64,000 nucleotides of DNA. It comes from Sycobia sp. Sy_11. Taxonomy: Eukaryota > Arthropoda > Insecta > Hymenoptera > Epichrysomallidae. The notes beneath the pieces are model-generated. The model saw only the letters and a list, made by a program, of their open reading frames with translations, was not told the DNA's origin and did no database searches. The translations under genes were made by a program, and so were the position numbers. This document shows, piece after piece, positions 1 through 12,242 of the stretch (positions are counted from its first letter, which is position 1; every line of letters starts with the position of its first letter). Location: positions 744,001-808,000 of the forward strand of contig JACCIC010000219.1 in assembly GCA_018907035.1 (NCBI GenBank), read 5' to 3'.

Positions 1-139
1 TATTCTATTCTATGTTGTGTTTGTTTGTTTATTTATAGTAATCATTTCGTGTATATGTCTGCCTATTTATTATGATCTTACATTTATAATAACTCTTATC
101 ACGGTAATAAGTTAATTTATCCTACTCTTTTTCCCGTTA

Positions 140-1113
140 CAGAATTATGCGCAGGACCTCGATATCAGTAATTGATATTTAAATTTTTTAAAAAATTGAT
201 AATATAAAACACTTAAATAATCTTACCGTCCCGTGAGACGACAATGATCTTGAACTTTTATATCCTCACAATCAAAATTCTGTTCACAAATATGCCAAAT
301 TTTTGCTCATTCACAGTTGAAGATTTCAATATCTGTAAATCTATTCATTGGTTTTCGATTATCATATATTGTGCTATTTGTTCCGAAAATGATTGTAATT
401 TCTGCATGAAGCATTCACCAGGTGATGGTCCTATTTCTTCATCTACTTGTCTATAGCATTGGTATTTGGATTGTGCATCATCAAAACTAAATTTTGTATG
501 AAGATCAACATTAAATGCTTTATGTTGTTGCTATACATATTAAGAATTTTCTATTGTTTCTAATATTCATTCAAAATCTGCATATGTGATAAATGGGACA
601 CGCTTCTTATATGAAAAGTTTTTAAACTGTAAAATATTATTTCTGTACGTCGGTAGTTTAATGTAATAATTTTTTGCAATAGTTTTTTTGCAATAATTTT
701 TTTGCTGACAATCAATGTTATCCAATGTTAATTTTTCTTCGGACATAAAATAATGTAGACATCGATCGCAAAGGTAAATTTTTCCATTGTATTTTGATAC
801 TTGCGAACTCATCAAGCGAGATAAAATCTTAATCCAAACATAGTAATAATAAATTTGGAGATTTTCATCATTCATATTTTCGCTATCTTTATCATTGTAG
901 TTAACTTGTATAATAAGAAAATTCACATGTTTTTCCTTTTTTATAGCTGCTATATAAAATGAAGATACTTGAAAGCCTTTTTTTCTTTTTCAAAATAAAT
1001 AAGTTAATTGAAATATTATGATTATATGTTTCAAATTTAACTATATCTTTTGTCTTGCTTGGAAGTTCAATAACATTATACATACTGCTTATAAGTGGAA
1101 AGTAAATTAGCAT
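140..1113 (-). pseudogene. Broken protein-primed DNA polymerase B fragment, Polinton/Maverick or adintovirus type
   Basis: Read on the minus strand from about 1113 down to 140, three conserved blocks appear in order but in different frames. The first (about 1113-900) is an amino-terminal block with ELPSKTKDIVKFE. The second (926-567) has a cysteine/histidine block and ends in the exonuclease I motif YADFE. The third (about 300-145) has WHICEQNFD and DHCRLTGR, then YRGPAHNS. This order fits the exonuclease part of family-B polymerases of Polinton-like elements, which replicate the element by protein priming. The polymerase palm domain is not in the window, because the gene runs off the left edge. 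Frameshifts near 900-926, several stops between 300 and 567, and a 61-base insertion at 165-225 show that it is dead. The family call rests on motif recognition only. Confidence 0.6.
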
Positions 1114-1745
1114 TTACTTTAGCTTAATATACAGCGATTTTTGTATTAAAATACTTCATTTGTACTATTCTATTTGCTCTGAATTTTAAGGTGCAATATA
1201 CTACGTATAGAGTACTATATAAAATTTAATAGCTGTATAATTTTGTAACGATAGTTTAATTTGCTATTCAACCAATTTGAATGCATCATCTGAAAATGTA
1301 TAAATATCTTGATATTTGACATTCGTTACAAGTCCAGATTTGATGCAGTTGTTGAAAATAGATTAAATATTACTTCCAGTTACCCTATCGTCCTCTTTTT
1401 GCACGAAGTTACCACCTTTTTTAGCATGACCATTTAATTTGCAAAAAATGCTTTGAAAATATTTTGTAAGTATAAGATAACATCGTTTCTCAGACGTGAT
1501 TCTAATATTTTTTATGAGATCACTATCAGCCATATTTTTAGATGCAAACAAACAGGGTTCTTGGAGCCGCTGAATAGCATTCTGATAATATTTTAATAAC
1601 ACCATCATTCTGACAGCATACTTTTAATACAAGATAATTTAATATCATTGTAACAAATACGTTTAAAAAAAACTATTTTACTGTAATTTATTTTTTATGA
1701 ATTGAGTAAATTGTAAGGAGTACAAAAGCAGGTTATAACAAGTTA

Positions 1746-1791
<46 letters not shown>

Positions 1792-2156
1792 TAGATAGAT
1801 AGATATTTAAATAGTTTGAAGTTCAAATATATACTGTGTAAACTTGCTATTTCGTCTTACTTGTATACCTAGAAAATTCTCAAACTTTTTTTGTTACAGT
1901 GACCTTTCTATACAAGTAAACATTGATATAGCAGCATACCTATATGTGCTGGAAAATAACCTTTCACTTTTCAAGTAAAACGTATATCTCTTGCTTTAAA
2001 TGAAAAGCTTAACTAAATTAAAATTATCAAAAAGCAATATATACGAATAACGAGAAATATGTAATATACCAATTGCGTGTGCAATGGAAGCAGAATAGTG
2101 TGGATGTTTATTTATCTATAAAAGCAATTGGAAAACTTCAAAAATCATTCTTACTC
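1114..2156. other. No supported gene; one unassigned 81-codon ORF and a microsatellite
   Basis: This AT-rich interval has an open frame on the minus strand at 1608-1363 (81 codons, with a GHAKKGG stretch near its end). I do not recognise it. It lies just upstream of the polymerase fragment on the same strand, so it could be another broken gene of that element, but nothing in the residues proves this. Apart from the (AT)n tract at 1748-1805 I see nothing else. Confidence 0.35.
1748..1805. repeat. (AT)n then (GATA)n microsatellite
   Basis: About 21 AT dinucleotides are followed by four GATA-like tetranucleotides. It is a simple sequence repeat with no coding role visible. Confidence 0.95.
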
Positions 2157-2680
2157 ATTATGAAGTACATTGTAAACGTGCAAGGCTTCAAAAGATCTCG
2201 AACGAATTTATTTTGAAAGAAGATGTAATAATTACTCTTGAAGACCATTCGGCAATAGTTTATTTGTTTCAAGCATCGAAAAAATGGCGTAAACTTTCTG
2301 AGAAATAAAAGAGTGAAAATCAATGGTTAAAACGTATTTATCATCGGTTACTGTGGAATTCTGGCAATATACTATATGAATAAATTGAAAAAGTACTTCG
2401 TAATTATCAAAAAATGCTTGAACAATCTATGTAATTGGTATTCAAAAGAAATTATACCAGCAAAAATTTTCAAATGATATTAAAAATCTCAAGGATAGGA
2501 TTCAAATGATATTAAAAAGCTCAAGGGGGTACATTATTCCCCCATTATGAAAAATACGAGCCTCAGGCAGTATGAACTGCACTCATCATACATTATGTTT
2601 TAGGCGACTATGCGCAGGACAGAATGCATATTTACTAAAATCTGAGATAATCAAAAATAATCATCGAAGGCTGCAAGAAA
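2157..2680 (+). pseudogene. Degenerate copy of a repeated arthropod protein family of unknown function
   Basis: The plus strand reads, with one frame change, through IVNVQGFKRSR, NEFILKEDVIITLEDHSA and KSENQWLKRIYHRLLWNSG, and then a Cys/His-containing tail with NCTHHTLC. I recognise this block order as a protein family that recurs in insect genomes, often in many copies per genome. I do not know its biochemical role. One frameshift lies near 2205, a stop precedes KSENQW, and further stops follow about 30 codons later. It may have travelled with the Polinton-like polymerase piece on its left, but the two are on opposite strands and no shared boundary is visible. Confidence 0.45.
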
Positions 2681-2853
2681 TTGATGAAACCGTTTTATTT
2701 TTAATGTATACGTAATACAAGTAAAATTGATCTCTAGAGAAACAACTATTCATTGATATTAGATCGAGCTACCTGCCTTGTGTAGAAAAATCTTCTTTTT
2801 CTCTACCTGCCTATGAAATACAACAAACGGCAATGAAAACATTCTCCTTTACT

Positions 2854-2917
2854 GCTCGAACTGTCTCTAATGTAAACAGCGAGGGAGCTCGAACTGACTC
2901 TGCTGTAAACAGTAGAT
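2854..2917 (+). repeat. Two-copy 32-bp direct tandem repeat
   Basis: A unit beginning GCTCGAACTG and containing TGTAAACAG occurs at 2854-2885 and again directly at 2886-2917 with several mismatches. No function is evident. Confidence 0.6.
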
Positions 2918-3349
2918 ACCTACGCGACCTGGGCGTATAACTGCAAACAGAAAAAGCCTACAAGAATAATTAAAATTACAAAAATTAGAAATTAAAAGAA
3001 AGAGAAAACGGTGAAGAAATTTTCTAACTGAAAATTTTTTTCTTTAATTTCTATTGAAATTTGTAATTAAATTTAATAAATTTATTTTGTTAAAATAAAA
3101 AAACAGTGTTTTTTGTAATTATATAGATATAATAACATAATATATAATATGCAGGTACAAAAAAGATGTATAAGAGCAGCGAAAAAATTATTCATCAGTA
3201 AGTACAAAAGCTTATTTTGTATATTATAATTTTATATACATACACAGCATGGAAGTTTTTGAAAGACAAAAAATAATGAAGGTTGGACGATTCTATGCTG
3301 TGTACAGATATTCCCTTCATTCCTTAGGTAGGTCATTATAATACTCGAC

Positions 3350-3780
3350 AGACAGAGAGAGAGAAAATATATTGTTTGCTCTCCGTCTAGCTCACGCGCA
3401 CGACGGTACCGTGGTAAGTGCGTAGGAGAAGGATACTGACAGACCAAAAAAGAGAAAAATATATTGTTTTCTCTTGGCCTACCTCCCATGGATATCATAG
3501 AAAGGATAGATAGCAGCCGTAGAGCTCGAGTACGTATAAGCTAATGCTTCTATTCCCTATCCTCTCTAATACAGAAGATGGTATAGGAAAAGAGAAAACT
3601 ATGTATACATTTTTCTCTCTCTAATACGCAACTATTTTTGTCAATGAGAAAAGTATATAGCGCATTTTCTCTCTTACACACACCGTTAGTGGTCGTGTGA
3701 CGTAGTAATTAACAAAACAGCGTGCTGTTAGAGAGAACTACATACTTTTCTTTTCCTCTACAAAAGAGAGAAAGGTATAT
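3350..3780. repeat. Cluster of AGAGAAAA...TTTTCTCT palindromic modules
   Basis: Several imperfect inverted repeats share the same arms around a TA-containing centre. The clearest are at 3451-3475, 3591-3620 and 3646-3673, and related half-sites occur near 3357 and 3725-3775. The unit is about 25-30 bp and the spacing is irregular. This could be a degenerate satellite or the remains of a foldback element. I see no coding capacity. Confidence 0.5.
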
Positions 3781-3915
3781 AGCGCTAGAGGTATCTGACG
3801 TCAGGGCCTGTGACACCAGAGTACGTGATGTCAGCGCTGCAAGCCAGGAGAGATCTCAAGCCGAAAGTGATCCGCAAATACGCGAAAGATCAGGGTCCGT
3901 GACGTTAGCACTGTG

Positions 3916-3964
3916 AGCTATGAGAGTCCTGGATCACTTCTGGTGATCCAGAACTCTCATAGCT
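3916..3964. repeat. 22-bp inverted repeat with 5-base loop
   Basis: The arms are 3916-3937 and 3943-3964, matching at 21 of 22 positions, with the loop TTCTG. The transcript of either strand would form a strong hairpin. It follows directly after the palindromic cluster and may be one end of the same repetitive unit. Confidence 0.85.
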
Positions 3965-5252
3965 TATCTACTATAACTTATAAATTTTTGGAACATTCCT
4001 AATTATAATTAAACATAAACTCTTGAGCATAAAATTCATGAAAATTAACTACGCTTTATAAAAAAGTATTGTTTGAAAGAATTTGAAATTTATATTATTA
4101 TAGTGAAACAGTTTACAAATATATGGAATAATTTACCAATGGCTATCAATATGTTAGTGCATGACCATAAATACGGTGCCTATTCTACATTAAGATTTTT
4201 ATATATATAATCGCAAATAATATTATTATATGGCATACTTTTAGCATTTAAAAATACAATCCTTGATTTAACCAATAAAAATCTTTGAAATCTATTTGAT
4301 TCTTATTCTCAACCATCTGCGCAGATTAATGATATATTGGAACGTTAATATTATGTAAATGCACCATATGTGTATATAATTAATTAACAATTACTGTTTG
4401 TTTTTATTAAGAATTATTTTGACCACTAATTCTATTATTAAACTATTGTAATAGAACAATAATTTTTAAAAAATGAATTTGCATTCATAAAAATCGCTTA
4501 CTTTCTTCAATATTGCTGAAAAATAAAATTAGTAATATAGGGACTGTAAAGTAAATCTGTGTATTAAAAGAAAATGTAACTTCATACAAAGCGTGTATAA
4601 TACATAAAAAAAGGTTAGTTATTTCTATGAAATATTTAGTAAAAGGAATTAGTAAAATATAATTAGTTAGATTATGTAACTATTTCATTAATACGAATAA
4701 AATAAGAATAAAATTAATTAAACCATTTAGTAAAAATAATATTTAGTAGATCTCACTAAATATTTAGTTCGTTCAAAGATAATATAGTTTTATCTACTAA
4801 ATGGCTTAGTTTAAATAACAACACTCATTTTGTAAAACAAAAGCAACTGAATTTAAGAAAAAATTTATTAGTTTTAATAACAGCAATTAGTAAACTTAAA
4901 TAACTATTTAGCAACACGGAATAAATGAAATACCGGTGAAAAAAATACCAAAAACAAAGCAATGTTTCTTTAAAATAAATAAATATTTGTTTCATGTAAT
5001 TAAAATTATATAACTATTGCAAAAGTCCAAAAACTGTTTTTTACTGAACTAAAGAATTTGTTCAAGAATGAAACTTTATTGATTAAAGATTTATTTGTTA
5101 CAACGAATGATTTCTTACGCAGAAAAAATAATTCTTACGTTTAACTCATTTAATAACGAACCATTATATGTACAAGCCTGGATTTTAAACTACGTCAAAT
5201 AAAACCAGACGTAAGAAGATTTTTTTATTCTGAAAGTCAAATGATTCTTAAA
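3965..5252. other. AT-rich DNA without a gene
   Basis: No coding block is visible. From 4540 to 4930 the motif TTAGTAAA and its complement recur. An inverted pair with the core CCATTTAGTA at about 4717-4730 and 4793-4808 bounds a stretch of about 90 bp that could be a short MITE remnant. The rest is ordinary low-complexity AT-rich sequence. Confidence 0.5.
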
Positions 5253-5255
5253 TTA

Positions 5256-5701
5256 CACAGGTTTACAAAATAAAAAAAGTTGATGCCTATTTGACTATAC
5301 CATATAACTTTTATGTATTTCGATGCGCTGATCATAAATCAGAGTAAACTTTGACTACGAACTTAGAAAGAGCAGTAAATTTTACGTTTAAATATGTATT
5401 CTTGGTTTTTTGCAACATGACTTTTGAAGGTACCTCGAGCCCAAACAAATGACAGAGAGACCAAATTTGCTTTTGATGGATATGATGGATATTCTATCGT
5501 TTACTATCATGTATCTTTGTATCCTGATTGCAAACCTGGAATAGATTTGACCCCACCGAGTTCAGGTTAAGGTCATTTCAAGGTTAATGCGTTCATTTTT
5601 CAATATAACTCTAGCCTTTGAACCCTCGAGCCCTGCCGCTCTGCGTGACTAAAATCCTCGACTCTCAACCCCTGACCTTCACATCCTCATTTCCTCAACC
5701 T
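5256..5701 (+). repeat. Left terminal inverted repeat of the 4.15-kb transposon
   Basis: It matches the reverse complement of 8916-9408 over nearly its full length, with small insertions and deletions. The left copy differs mainly around 5340-5400, where the right copy has another sequence. Confidence 0.8.
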
Positions 5702-6025
5702 TAGAGATCGGTAACCTGCAACTCTACAAGCTCTGACCTTAGCACTCTCGAAATCAAATCAAAATTCAATCGAAATTTAAGACCTTCCAACTTTCCAAAG
5801 TCAGTTGGAAGTCATGAAAACCCTAGAAGCTCTATTTCAATGCCGTGGTAAAACAATAATTTTTTATTTTAATCACAGTACTTAACAGTCAGGTTTTTGC
5901 CTCTTACTCTGTTAAGCCACGACTTTTCAATCTGAAGGCGTTTTCTTGCGAGGTCTGCATTTTTCATGGAATGTTCATTTCAGCGCTTTTCTCTTGAGTT
6001 TACCTAAAGTATGCCTTTTAAGGTT

Positions 6026-8411
6026 CTAAGAATAATCTGATATCATATTGACATCCCAAAATCCTTGATAACGCCTTTCAATCTCTTTAATAGCTTGATG
6101 AAATCTTTCACCTTGCTCTTCTCTATAATCTCTTGCATTTTCTGGAAATTTTTCCGAATGAGAATGTAAAAAGTGAAGCTTCAGACTCATGAGAAATTGA
6201 AGAGCTTTGTCCGTTATGACCAAGTCGCTAACTATTTCTTCATAATTTGGATCGCTATTGTTGTCTAAAAATTTCGTGCAAACATCAACAAATCTCTGCC
6301 AAGCTTGTTGTTTATCCTCTACCAATCGATTTCGAAATTCGAGATCTTTTATGAGTTCTCTTATTTAAGGTTTTTGCTTCGGATAACTTTGGAAGAGATT
6401 CGAATAACTTCGTCAAGAGATATTGAACGGCTGCACTTTATGTTTGCTTTAAAGCTTTCACAAGCTGTTTAATCAAGCCTAATTGTATATAAAGAGAAGG
6501 CAGTATTATATTATCACGATCAACCAAGTTATTGTATTTGAGATTTTTGCCCCCTACAACAAAACTATTCCTTGCTGGCCACTCCTTTACATTATAATAC
6601 TGTTCACGAGCTCCGCTGTCTCATTCATATAGAAAACATGGGTATTTCGTAAAACCAGATTGTTGACCCAAAATGATTGTGGCAACTTTTAAATCCATGC
6701 ATATTTTCCATTTATACAGCCTGTAATTAATTTTATTAAGTAAATATTCAATATTCACGTAATTTTCATCCATTGTCGTAGTGTGTGCCAATGGAACAGA
6801 AGCTAGTTTACTCACATTTTTGGTAACACAGCTTTAAAGCTTCTCTTAGAAGAATCAATAAATAGCCACCATTATTCAGGATCATTTTTCGCTTACTATT
6901 TGCTTGCAATAAAAAGGAAAAAGAAAATAGAAAAAAATATAAAAACATTTTATGATGAAATATTACTATATGAAAAGGGAAATTCGTACAGACCAGCTAG
7001 TAGGGGCCGGCAGCTGCATCCCTGGTAAACGTATGGGATACACGACGTTCATAGTACGCCATATTGGAGCTGCAGCTGGCGTTTATAATATGTCGTTATA
7101 AGATAATTTTGAAAATAGGTGAAGGTGCAAAGTTTTCATCCCTTCACGAGAAGAAGGCCCAAATGGTATGGTTACGATCGAGGCTGGTCTCCGTTCAGGT
7201 AGCTGATTGCAAAACCGGCGCGTGGGTGGCCCTCGTTGTGGAATTCGACCTGATCGACCCTCTGGGAGAAAGGGGACAGTTTGACCGTCTCGGAGCAAAA
7301 ACAGTTTTGATAGAACACTGAAAGTGTATTCATCTGTTCTCGTCGAGGTGTAGAGTTTTCGGCATTCTAGTATACTCGCGTTAATTATAAAACGCTCTGT
7401 TTGCATGGTGATTTGTCTTTTGACCATGTTCTTTACCCGTTTCCCTTACAAATCTTGCCGGGAAAATAGCGACAAATTTTAGTTACCGTCGACACAAAGG
7501 TCAACTTTATTATATATGTGTTTGCGTGACAAATTGTAAGTATTCTAGTACTAAGTGTGTGTATGTATGTACGCGCGCGTGAAATATTGTAAGCATTCTA
7601 TTACTAAGTGCATGTGTGCGTATGTGTTATTTTCTTGTATTTACGCCTTGTGTAATTGTTGATCGCCTTTATACCTCTAACCTTGTTCATTTTTTATTTA
7701 GTAGCTCTCTTTGTTAGTATTGTAAATAAAATTTATAATTTAACTTAAAATAAATTCAAAAGCTTGATTCAGTTTTCTCCTTAATTCGAAGGGGTTTTTA
7801 CGCCGAATCAAGTAGGTATTATTATAACGTGAACGTATGGTGTATTTATTGACTATCCTGTCCACTCATTTCCATCAACTCAAACCTGACTTGCTCGATA
7901 TACATGTGATACAAAACAATCATGTTCAACTCCAAATTCGCTAAACAGCCCATCTATATCATTAAAATATATCAAAGATCCATCTTCAACAAAATATTTT
8001 AGAAAAGTCTCATCTCTGTTTATGTAGTATGCTACTTTTGTTTTTGGGTAAACATCCTTTTTCTTTCAGCCGTGATGCCAATAGTTCCGATTGCACTTTA
8101 GATAGCCCTAAATCTTTTACCAGATCGTTAAGTTGACTCTGATCAAACTTTGATGAGGTTATATGGTTAGCCCTTGTACTAACATCATAATTAGTTTCTT
8201 CGTGATCTTCATTCTAACTTTCTCGGTCATTCATTTCATCATGTTCTGCGACACCTTCTTTATCTTCTTTATCATTTTCTCGGACCGTGTCGCTCAAAGA
8301 TTCTGCAATGTTTTCTTCACTTACATCGAGTTCCATTGCTTCATCTTCATCATGACTGGTATCGCTTATTAAGTTCGGTATTGTAACAGGCGAAGTAGTT
8401 GTGTAAAGCAA
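6026..8411 (-). pseudogene. Transposon-borne gene of unknown function, broken
   Basis: Minus-strand blocks occur in a consistent order. An acidic amino-terminal segment lies at 8411-8214 (HDEDEAMELDVSEEN). Next are a leucine-rich block at about 8150-8040 (SQLNDLVKDLGLSK) and FLKYFVEDGSLIYFND near 7980. After a gap of about 1 kb come WLFIDSSKRSFKAV near 6880, YKWKICMDLKVATIILG at 6720-6660 and EEQGERFHQAIKEIERRYQG at 6140-6070. I recognise this as one family found in many copies in arthropod genomes. It sits centrally inside the long inverted repeats, so it is presumably the element's own transposition protein, although I cannot assign a known transposase fold. At least three frame changes and several stops are present. 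Confidence 0.6.
6895..7915. other. Intron or later insertion splitting the transposon gene
   Basis: The coding blocks on either side belong together, but this 1-kb stretch carries none of the family. On the minus strand its upstream edge reads AAGTCAG|GTTTGAGT, a good splice donor, and an AG lies at the downstream edge. It may therefore be an intron. Alternatively, the base composition rises at 7010-7330 and the right side has AATAAA signals at about 7720-7760, as in an inserted element. I cannot decide between the two. Confidence 0.4.
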
Positions 8412-8915
8412 AAATCGACTGCTTTTTTAATTAAATTCAAGTTTGGCGTTTATACAAAAATAGCGATCACTATCATAATCTCGAGGTGCACGCCAAATCA
8501 TATGCGATGAGAAAATCAGTCGTCGCTCTTGATTATATCTTATTTATATTATATTTACCGCACAGAACACAGAAATTGTTTGAGCACTTGTCCATTTTCG
8601 AAGAGCATAAATCAAGCTCTATTGTACAATATATAATTGATTCAGCAAAGCAGAAATGGTTGCTACACTGGACTTCCAACTATCCTGAAAAGGATTGTTG
8701 GAAAGAGCCGATGCTACATCCTTATAGTTTCTGGAATTGGTTGATACGGAAATTGTAGTAATAGGGATTGGATGTAACATGTCTCAAAGTTAAGTGCTGA
8801 GGAGTTCAGAATATTGAAGTATGGGGAATCAGGTTTTAGGGTGAAATGCTCGGTGGTTATGGGAATTGAGGGTATGGGGGATTGGGCTCAAGGCGTTTTA
8901 AGATTAAGTGCTAAA

Positions 8916-9408
8916 GGTTTGAAGAAATTAGGATGTAGAGGTCGAGGGTTACAGTCACGCAGAGTTGCAGGGCTCGAGGGCTAAATCAATTAGGATTCAA
9001 AGACTAGGGTTATATATGTTTTTTTTTTTTTGCAAAATGAACGAATTAACCTTGAAATAACCTTGAACCGAACTCGAAGGGGTCAAATCTATTCCAGGTT
9101 TGCATTCAGAATACGAAGATACGTGATAGTATATGATAGAAGCCAATAAGACGTGTCAAAAGCAAGTTCATATCAATCAAAAGCAAATTTCGTTTCTCTA
9201 TCATTTGTTTGGGCTCCAGGTATCCTTCAAAAGTCATGTAAACTAAATTGAAATTCCGTTGTATTAAAAACATTTGACCTTCAAATGACCTTGAACCTGA
9301 CGTGCTGGAGATGAACGAACCTCGGATTTATGATCAGCGTATCGAAATACATAAAAGTTATACATATAGTGAAATAGGCATTAACTTTTTTTATTTCCTA
9401 ACCCTGTG
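8916..9408 (-). repeat. Right terminal inverted repeat of the 4.15-kb transposon
   Basis: This is the inverted partner of 5256-5701. It is about 45 bp longer, partly because of a 12-base T run near 9020 and an extra block around 9130-9170. The outer boundary is set by loss of similarity after CCCTGTG and by the TTA flank. Confidence 0.8.
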
Positions 9409-9411
9409 TTA

Positions 9412-11789
9412 TCAGTCAGCTTTATTTGCGTATTCTTAGAGTGATGCAAATGAATCGTTCTTTCATGGAAGAAATCGTTTATAAAAACGTAAATAACTAT
9501 ACCCTAAATCTTCTATTGAAAAATAGAATGGTATGCAGCATTTTAAAACTCAATATGACTGGTTGTTCAAAGCAGACAAAATTTAAAAATCCAGATTTTA
9601 CATATTTAATATTTAATTTACGAAAAGAGCTTGGAGAAATCAAAAGCAAAATAAAAACAAAATTAAATGTAATAGAAGTTCTAATATTACCGTTGGTTTT
9701 TGTTCGAGAAACTGATATTACAATAATGCGTTTCATCTTATGGTATACAATACAATGCATACGATAAAAAATAAGTCTCTTCAATACACGTAGTACAGTG
9801 TCCCCGCTATAGCGGTATATGGGGCATAGTTGCTCAGTTGCTTGGTTAAATAATATATTTATACCTTCTGTTACGTAATTTAATATAATTCACGCGCTGT
9901 CCCATTTTTTCACACTCACTAGAAGCTGTTTTGGATTCTTCGTTGCATTTTCAATTAAAATTTAATACCCGATACTCAAGTCTGCTCAGTCTTCTCATTA
10001 TATCTCCACACTTCAAATTAGACCTCTCATTAAGGTATTACAGGCAAGAATAATTCTATTATAGAGATGGTTTTTCTTAACTTTTCTCGAACAATTTTCA
10101 TTGTCTGAATACTTCATAGTAAAAGTTTACTAATTATTATTGATTTGAACTAGGGTATGAATTATTAATCAAATTGTAAAAGAAATATTAAACTCATTCA
10201 ATAGACATATTGATAATATACATTTATAGTAAAAAGCGTGCGAAGCGAATCCAAGTTTAAATAGCTAATTCTCCTTTAAAAGAAATGATGTCCTCTGATG
10301 GCAATAATGTGACCACTGATTGTTAAATTAAGTATTCAAAATTCCAAAAATGAAATTCTTAAACTTTTATTATTCAAAAGTAAAAGGCTTTGAGAATTAA
10401 AGACAATGATTTGAAAATAATGAAGTCCTTAATACTATCGTTGGCTTTCATTTCCTATAAAATACTTAATAAAACTATATGAATAATTTTAAATTTACAA
10501 TCTCAAAATTTAATATTTATTGTATCTTAAAAGTTAACAGTTCTACGGAACTCAATTATTGAATATTAATGAGATTCTAAATGAAACTTTGAACTAATAT
10601 AATAGGTATATATTTATTATTTATATACGTAATAAAGCTCGCATGGATTAGGCTATAAGTTAAAAAGAAATGCTGTTCTAATGTAGAACAATTTCGAGAA
10701 TCATTATTTCTCGAAACATCATTTAGCTTTATTTAGAAAAAAATAATTGAGTACGCGGTGCGCATTAGATTTTGCTAGTCTTTTTAAAATATAGTTATGG
10801 TGATTTTTGTTACATATACATACCATGTACAGCTTATGTTTATGTAAGTGGACACGTTCCATCCACACTCTGTATACTCATATGAGCGAGTGAGTGAACT
10901 CACAGAACGATGCCTATACTGGCCACTGTTTGTTTTCAATTTTGCCGTTCATGGAAAAACAAAAGACCAACATTTTGAGCAGAAGTTACTTTTTTTGTCA
11001 GTTAGTGCGTAGGCAGTGGATCAATTAGTTCTCAGTCTTCAGCTTTGCAATTACAGCTACGTTTTAACGAATTGAATCGGTGCGACAAAAAAGTTAAAAT
11101 AAGAAACGATATCGAAAAGATTCGAAAACGACTCTTCGGAAAGAAAAACGAAAAAGCGCAATATGATTTTGAAGAAAAAATTCCTAGCTCTCTTCGTTTC
11201 TTCATTCTACATCTACAAGTACAGAAATTCGAACAGAAGAATCTATTCAGTAAAACCTTTTAAAAATGATGAAACGTAAAGTGACGATGTAAGCAGTATT
11301 TTTGAATGTGATCAAGATATATGTCTACACAAAACTGTAGAAGCTGCAAATAAGGCAGCTTCTCTATTATTTGAAAATATCGATATAGTTATTATAATAC
11401 TTATTCTTAATTTCAAATATTTATCTACTGTTTTATTTAATTTTAGATTTTTCGCATAGAGATTCAGCTTTATGGCCTCTTTATTACAAGAATAATGTAT
11501 TCGATAGAAAAAGATATTTGGATAAAGAATATTCATTTTTTCAAAATAAAGCCTCTGATTTGAGATCATCAAAATGAGAGTGTGCTAAACAAAATAGATT
11601 TTTTAACCCTAATTATTTTTATTGTTATGCATGTTAATTTTATTCAAACAGACTTAATAAGATTTGTTCAAAAAGGATTTTTCTAAATAGATAAAGTTAT
11701 TTTTAGTCATATACTGTAATTAACATAACAAATTTATAACAAATGGATTAATTATTTAGATTAAAATACCAATTTAGATAAAACTTTGC
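9412..11789. other. AT-rich DNA, no supported gene
   Basis: Open frames at 9426-9767 (plus) and 9497-9784 (minus) are AT-driven and overlap each other. Neither shows a recognisable motif. A lysine-rich plus-strand frame at 11045-11263 lies upstream of the hAT pseudogene and could be its lost amino terminus, but this is unproven. A small hairpin with arms TTTCGAGAA/TTTCTCGAAA is at 10691-10715. Confidence 0.45.
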
Positions 11790-12242
11790 ATGTTCTATGG
11801 AGAACGTAATAAATTATTGAACCGAGATCTTGAAAAGTGTGGTAATCGTTATGAAGTTTTTGGCTTATAGAGAATTTTTCGTGAAACAAATGAAGCATTT
11901 GGTTGTCCAAATAATGACAGTTGTCTTGTTTTATTAGAAGTCATTGCACAATTTGACCACTGCTTCCTAGAACACATAAAGTTATACGGTAACAAAGATC
12001 ATAGACAGATTTCTTATTAGACCAAAACTGTATGCGAGGAATTTAGCAGTTAGATGTGGCAAGCAACAAATAAGCATACTAAAACAGAAATTCATGAATC
12101 TAAGTATTGGAGACTTATTGTCGATTCGATTCCGGATATTTCTCATGTGGGCCAGCGATATTTTGATGTTATCGAAACGGACATATGTACGAACGTTTCT
12201 TTTGTTTTCATCCCATTAAAGCCATGTAGGACGATCATTATC

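Larger units (their letters stand above)
5256..9408 (-). mobile_element. DNA transposon of 4.15 kb with terminal inverted repeats of about 450-490 bp
   Basis: The two ends are long inverted copies of each other: 5256-5701 and, inverted, 8916-9408. They begin CACAGGTTTAC on the left and CACAGGGTTAG on the right and share many blocks, for example GAGCCCAAACAAATGA and CAAACCTGGAATAGATTTGACCCC. The trinucleotide TTA flanks both ends (5253-5255 and 9409-9411), which is a plausible target-site duplication. Inside, on the minus strand, is one broken gene of a protein family seen repeatedly in arthropod transposons. Termini starting CAC with a short duplication are known in the CMC (CACTA/Mirage/Chapaev) group. 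That placement is an inference, and I cannot identify a catalytic triad. Confidence 0.75.

Noticed and set aside
3232..3498. 88-codon minus-strand frame
   Set aside because: It crosses the palindromic repeat cluster and has no start context, motif or splice sites.
7083..7427. 114-codon minus-strand frame in the intron-or-insert of the 4.15-kb transposon
   Set aside because: It shows no recognised motif, has a competing frame on the other strand (7064-7321) and no link to the flanking protein family.
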